Below, piece by piece: positions 34,409-37,731 of a DNA stretch of 37,731 bases. A program made the translations under genes and the position numbers. Under the pieces are notes generated by a model that saw nothing but the letters and a program-made list of their open reading frames with translations, did not search any database and was not told where the DNA came from. Origin of the DNA: an uncultured Alphaproteobacteria bacterium. GTDB lineage: Bacteria > Pseudomonadota > Alphaproteobacteria > Geminicoccales > Geminicoccaceae. Positions within the stretch are counted from its first letter, which is position 1; every line of letters begins with the position of its first letter. The stretch spans positions 1 to 37,731 of the forward strand of contig CALKJU010000021.1 of NCBI GenBank assembly GCA_937995535.1, read 5' to 3'.

Positions 34409-35797
34409 ATGATGCGCGCAGTTCGACCCATCCACGTCGTCGGCGGTGGGCTCGCCGGCTCGGAAGCGGCGTGGCAGATCGCCCGCGCCGGTCTGCCGGT
34501 CGTGCTCCATGAGATGCGGCCCGTCCGCGCGACCGAGGCGCACCGCACCGACCGCCTCGCCGAGCTGGTCTGCTCGAACTCGTTCCGCTCCGACGATGCG
34601 CTGCACAATGCGGTCGGTCTGCTCCACGAGGAGATGCGCCGCCTGGACTCGTTGGTGATGGCGGCGGCCGACCGACACAAGCTCCCGGCCGGCGGCGCCT
34701 TGGCCGTCGATCGCGAGGGATTTGCTGCAGAGATCACGGAGCGTTTGTCGTCGCTCCCGGACGTCACCCTGTGCCGCGAGGAGGTCACCGAGCTGCCGCC
34801 GGCGGACTGGGGCTCGGTGATCGTCGCCACCGGCCCCCTCACCTCGCCCGCGCTCGCCGAGGCGATCCGCGCGCGGACCGGGAGCGACGAGCTGGCCTTC
34901 TTCGACGCGATCGCGCCGATCGTCTATCGCGACACGGTCGACATGGACGTTGCCTGGTTCCAGTCGCGCTACGACAAGCCCGGGCCGGCCGGGACGGGTG
35001 CGGATTATCTCAACTGCCCGCTCGACCGCGACCGGTACGAGGCGTTCATCGACGCGCTGCTGGGCGCCGAGAAGACCGAGTTCAAGGAGTGGGAGCGCAG
35101 CACGCCCTATTTCGAGGGCTGCCTGCCGATCGAGGTGATGGCGGCGCGCGGCCGCGACACGCTGCGTTACGGGCCGATGAAGCCCGTGGGCCTCGTTGAT
35201 CCGCGCACCGGGCGACGGCCCTACGCCGTGGTTCAGCTCCGCCAGGACAACGCGCTGGGCACGCTGTTCAACATGGTCGGCTTCCAGACCAAGCTCACCC
35301 ATGGCGAACAGAAGCGCGTGCTGCGCCTGATTCCGGGGCTGGAGCGGGCCGAGTTCGCGAGGCTCGGCGGTCTGCACCGCAACACCTTCATCCGCAGCCC
35401 GCGCCTGCTCGACCGGCAGCTCCGGCTCAAGGCCGCGCCGCACATCCGTATGGCCGGGCAGATCACGGGCGTCGAAGGCTATGTCGAGAGCGCCGCGATC
35501 GGGCTGCTGGCCGGCCGCTTCGCCGTCGCTGAGGCGCGTGGGGGCGAGCTCGCGTCGCCGCCGCCCGAGACCGCCTTGGGAGCGCTGCTCGGCCACATCA
35601 CCGGCGGAGCCGCGGCCGAGACATTCCAGCCGATGAACGTCAACTTCGGGCTGTTCCCGCCGCTGCCGGTGCCGATGCGGGCCAAGGCCGAACGCAACCC
35701 AGCCCTGGCGCGGCGCGCGCTGGCGGCGCTCGGTGCCTGGGCCTCAACCGGCGCGCGAGCGCCGGGCGAGGCTTGCCAGTCGCGTCAGATGGGCTAG
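34409..35797 (+). CDS. trmFO: Folate-dependent tRNA-(uracil-5-)-methyltransferase TrmFO
   Basis: 462-residue flavoprotein that makes ribothymidine at tRNA position 54 using methylenetetrahydrofolate. The FAD motif is [16 protein letters not shown] (10-25). [11 protein letters not shown] (53-63) holds a conserved Cys at 55, and [12 protein letters not shown] holds a second at 238; these correspond to the two catalytic Cys known from the Bacillus enzyme. [14 protein letters not shown] and [21 protein letters not shown] are further hallmarks. Two ATGs follow one another (34409 and 34412); either could be used, and the ribosome site is weak. The TAG stop at 35795-35797 lies inside the probable minC promoter. 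Confidence 0.95.
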   Translation: MMRAVRPIHVVGGGLAGSEAAWQIARAGLPVVLHEMRPVRATEAHRTDRLAELVCSNSFRSDDALHNAVGLLHEEMRRLDSLVMAAADRHKLPAGGALAVDREGFAAEITERLSSLPDVTLCREEVTELPPADWGSVIVATGPLTSPALAEAIRARTGSDELAFFDAIAPIVYRDTVDMDVAWFQSRYDKPGPAGTGADYLNCPLDRDRYEAFIDALLGAEKTEFKEWERSTPYFEGCLPIEVMAARGRDTLRYGPMKPVGLVDPRTGRRPYAVVQLRQDNALGTLFNMVGFQTKLTHGEQKRVLRLIPGLERAEFARLGGLHRNTFIRSPRLLDRQLRLKAAPHIRMAGQITGVEGYVESAAIGLLAGRFAVAEARGGELASPPPETALGALLGHITGGAAAETFQPMNVNFGLFPPLPVPMRAKAERNPALARRALAALGAWASTGARAPGEACQSRQMG

Positions 35798-35800
35798 AAA
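35773..35800 (+). promoter_or_regulatory. Candidate promoter of minCDE
   Basis: TTGCCA (35773-35778, 5 of 6 to consensus), a 16 bp spacer, then TAGAAA (35795-35800). The -10 box overlaps the trmFO stop codon. The start of transcription would fall about 48 bases before the minC ATG. Confidence 0.45.
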
Positions 35801-35854
35801 CCGCTGGCGCCGACGGCCGGCCACAGGCCCGGTCGCGGCCTTCCTGGAGAGACG

Positions 35855-36598
35855 ATGTCGGACGTGGCCAGTGCGACGGCGCCACCCGCGGCGCGTGGCT
35901 TACCCTTCCAGATCCGCGGCTCCCTCCAGACCCTGCTGTCGCTTCGCCTGCTCCGCCCCGAGGACCCCGACTTCTTCACGCTCCTGGTCGACAAGATCGC
36001 GCACAGCCCGGACTTCTTCCGTCACGCCCCGTTCGTCCTCGACGTCGGCCCGCTGGCCGAGCGGCCGCCGCTCGACCTCGCCGCGCTCGTCGCCCGGTTG
36101 CGTGAGCAGCGGCTGATCGTCGTGGGCGTACAGAACGGTGGCGAGGCGTGGGCCGCCGCGGCCCTCGAGGCCGGTCTCGCGGTGCTGCCGCCGGGTGCGA
36201 CGGCGCCGCAGCGTGCGCCGCAGCAGCCGCCGGCGGGCGCCGCGGCAGGCCCGCCGCGGCCGGCGCGGGGCTCGGGCCAGGTGGTGGTCGAGCCGGTCCG
36301 CAGCGGGCAGCAGATCTACCTCGCCGAGGGCGACCTCACCGTGCTGGCGCCGGTGAGCAACGGTGCCGAGGTCGCCGCCGCCGGGCATGTCCATGTCTAC
36401 GGTGCGCTCCGCGGGCGCGCCTTCGCCGGCGTCGACGGCGACGACCGGGCGATGATCTTCTGCGACCAGCTCCACGCCGAGCTGCTGTCGATCGCCGGCG
36501 TCTACATGGTCGCCGAGGAGCTCGATCCGGCGCTGCTCGGGCGGCGCGTCCGGGTCAGCTGCGCGCATGAGCGTCTGTTCGTCACCCCGGTCACCTGA
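35855..36598 (+). CDS. minC: Septum site-determining protein MinC
   Basis: 247-residue inhibitor of FtsZ assembly that, with MinD, blocks division away from midcell. The N-terminal domain (about 16-110: FQIRGSLQTLLSLRLLRPEDPDFFTLLVDKIA, here shortened) binds FtsZ. A Pro/Ala/Gln-rich linker follows (112-140). The C-terminal beta-helix domain has PVRSGQQIYLAEGDLTVLA, VSNGAEVAAAGHVHVYGALRGRAFAGV and MIFCDQLHAELLSIAGVY, the MinC dimer and MinD-binding surface. ATG 35855 has GGAGAG upstream. It is the first gene of minCDE. Confidence 0.95.
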   Translation: MSDVASATAPPAARGLPFQIRGSLQTLLSLRLLRPEDPDFFTLLVDKIAHSPDFFRHAPFVLDVGPLAERPPLDLAALVARLREQRLIVVGVQNGGEAWAAAALEAGLAVLPPGATAPQRAPQQPPAGAAAGPPRPARGSGQVVVEPVRSGQQIYLAEGDLTVLAPVSNGAEVAAAGHVHVYGALRGRAFAGVDGDDRAMIFCDQLHAELLSIAGVYMVAEELDPALLGRRVRVSCAHERLFVTPVT

Positions 36599-36625
36599 GC
36601 CGCGTCCCCAGCCCAGGAGGTCTCG

Positions 36626-37444
36626 TTGTCCACCGTCATCGTCGTCACGTCGGGCAAAGGAGGAGTCGGCAAGACCACGAGCGCGGCGGCGATCGCCACC
36701 GGCCTGGCCCTGCGCGGCAAGAAGACCGTCGTCGTCGACTTCGACATCGGCCTGCGCAACCTCGACCTGATCATGGGCTGCGAGCGCCGGGTCGTGTTCG
36801 ACTTCGTCAACGTCATCCACGACGGCATCCGCCTCAACCAAGCGCTGATCAAGGACAAGCGGGTCGAGAACCTGTTCATCCTTCCGGCGTCGCAGACGAA
36901 GGACAAGGACGCGCTGTCGGTCGAGGGGGTGGCCAAGGTCATCGACGAGCTGCGCGCCGAGTTCGACTACGTCGTGTGCGACAGCCCGGCCGGGATCGAG
37001 CGGGGCGCCACCATGGCGCTCTACTTCGCCGACGAGGCGATCGTCGTCACCAACCCGGAAGTGTCCTCGGTCCGCGACAGCGATCGCATCATCGGCATCG
37101 TCAACAGCAAGTCGAAGCGCGCCGAGACCGGCGGCGAGCCGGTCAAGCAGCACCTCCTGCTGACCCGCTACGACGTCGAGCGGGTCGGCAAGGGCGAGAT
37201 GCTCAAGCTCGAGGACGTGCTGGAGATCCTCGCCATCCCGGTGCTCGGGGTGATCCCGCAGGACGACGCGGTGCTGGCCGCGAGCAATGTCGGCATGCCC
37301 GTGGTGCTCGACGACAAGTCGCGCGCCGCCAAGGCCTATCTCGACGCGGTCGACCGCCTGCTCGGCACGCAGCTCGAGCTGCGCTTCGTCGCACCGCCGA
37401 AGAAAGGCCTGCTCTACTGGCTCGGCTGGGGGAAGACGGCGTGA
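36626..37444 (+). CDS. minD: Septum site-determining ATPase MinD
   Basis: 272-residue membrane-associated ATPase that recruits MinC and oscillates with MinE. The deviant Walker A is GKGGVGKTT (10-18). VVDFDIGLRNLDLIMGCE and YVVCDSPAGIERGA follow the MinD pattern. The C-terminal amphipathic membrane helix is KKGLLYWLGWGK. TTG 36626 is the start: it has AGGAGG 5 bases upstream, and the conserved STVIVVTSGKGG begins right after it. No ATG is available. A weak start could be used to hold MinD below a set ratio to MinE. Confidence 0.97.
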   Translation: MSTVIVVTSGKGGVGKTTSAAAIATGLALRGKKTVVVDFDIGLRNLDLIMGCERRVVFDFVNVIHDGIRLNQALIKDKRVENLFILPASQTKDKDALSVEGVAKVIDELRAEFDYVVCDSPAGIERGATMALYFADEAIVVTNPEVSSVRDSDRIIGIVNSKSKRAETGGEPVKQHLLLTRYDVERVGKGEMLKLEDVLEILAIPVLGVIPQDDAVLAASNVGMPVVLDDKSRAAKAYLDAVDRLLGTQLELRFVAPPKKGLLYWLGWGKTA

Positions 37445-37716
37445 GGTTCCTCGACTTCTTCCGCCTGAACCGGCCCAAGGTCAGCACCGCCGACACCGCC
37501 AAGCAGCGGCTCTCGCTGATCATCGCGCACGAGCGCCACAGCGGCGGCCCGGAGTTCCTCCCGCTCCTGCAGAAGGAGCTGATCGAGGTGATCCGCAAAT
37601 ATGTGGAGATCGACCCGCGCCGGGTCCGTATCGCCATGGAGAAGGGCGACGACATGGCGGTGCTGGAGGTCAGCGTCGACCTGCCGGCGGGCGCGCGCAG
37701 CCGGGTGGCGGTGTAG
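37441..37716 (+). CDS. minE: Cell division topological specificity factor MinE
   Basis: 91-residue protein that stimulates MinD ATPase and confines MinC/MinD to the poles. N-terminal MRFLDFFRL is the membrane-binding segment. AKQRLSLIIAHERH (20-33) is the MinD contact helix. The C-terminal topological domain (LLQKELIEVIRKYVEID and the following strands) is complete. GTG 37441 overlaps the MinD stop by 4 bases, so the two are co-translated. The gene ends 15 bases before the window edge. Confidence 0.96.
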   Translation: MRFLDFFRLNRPKVSTADTAKQRLSLIIAHERHSGGPEFLPLLQKELIEVIRKYVEIDPRRVRIAMEKGDDMAVLEVSVDLPAGARSRVAV

Positions 37717-37731
37717 GCGGCCGTCAGGCCG

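Overview
The window is a very GC-rich, densely coded stretch of bacterial chromosome. It holds about 37 real genes on both strands, and no rRNA, tRNA, CRISPR array, transposase or phage gene was seen. Several points suggest an alphaproteobacterium: fabI close to aroC, a ppk-ppx pair, trmFO, minCDE, an FrcBCA-like sugar importer and an RpoH-like promoter before an hsp20 gene. The base composition fits a Rhodospirillales- or Geminicoccales-like lineage, but that placement is inference. Many genes are coupled by 4-base overlaps of stop and start (ATGA, GTGA, TTGA). TTG is used as a start unusually often, including for minD.

Left part. Positions 1-5597 (minus strand) form a peptide uptake and breakdown operon: an M20 deacylase/peptidase, a DmpA-type P1 peptidase, a dipeptide-type binding protein and two permeases, the last cut by the window edge. 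Divergent from it, 31 bp away, lies a 2-keto-4-pentenoate hydratase-like gene (5629-6408), followed by a class C beta-lactamase-fold hydrolase (6554-7714). A gamma carbonic anhydrase is coupled to a malonyl-CoA synthetase on the minus strand (7725-9757), facing away from fabI (9866-10684). A small unknown gene, aroC and a TDA3-like FAD oxidoreductase are head-to-tail coupled (10780-13289). A beta carbonic anhydrase follows on the minus strand.

Middle part. An HGGYW esterase, a YdjC-type deacetylase and an FrcBCA-like sugar importer lie in series (14062-18870). A SYLF lipoprotein follows. Then comes a gene for a secreted GH26-like glycosidase (19551-20834) whose lower GC and different codon use mark it as a likely acquired islet. 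An orphan amino-acid-binding protein is divergent from an aspartate dehydrogenase gene (21086-22824). An unknown lipoprotein and an Uup-type ABC-F ATPase follow. Next is hsp20, with an RpoH-like promoter and a leader that could mask its ribosome binding site.

Right part. A formate/nitrite-type channel is coupled to a PaaI-like thioesterase gene that appears to have lost its middle. A PDZ protein with a protease fold but without the catalytic His and Ser follows. A SixA-type phosphatase diverges from the polyphosphate operon ppk-ppx (28840-32516). Then come a PadR-like regulator behind a palindrome, a cupin coupled to a TauE/SafE permease, trmFO and the complete minCDE operon.

The most notable items are the GH26 islet, the internally deleted thioesterase, the conserved pseudo-protease, the peptide operon with two unusual peptidases, and the heat-shock leader. 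No clearly new multi-gene defence or mobile system was found.
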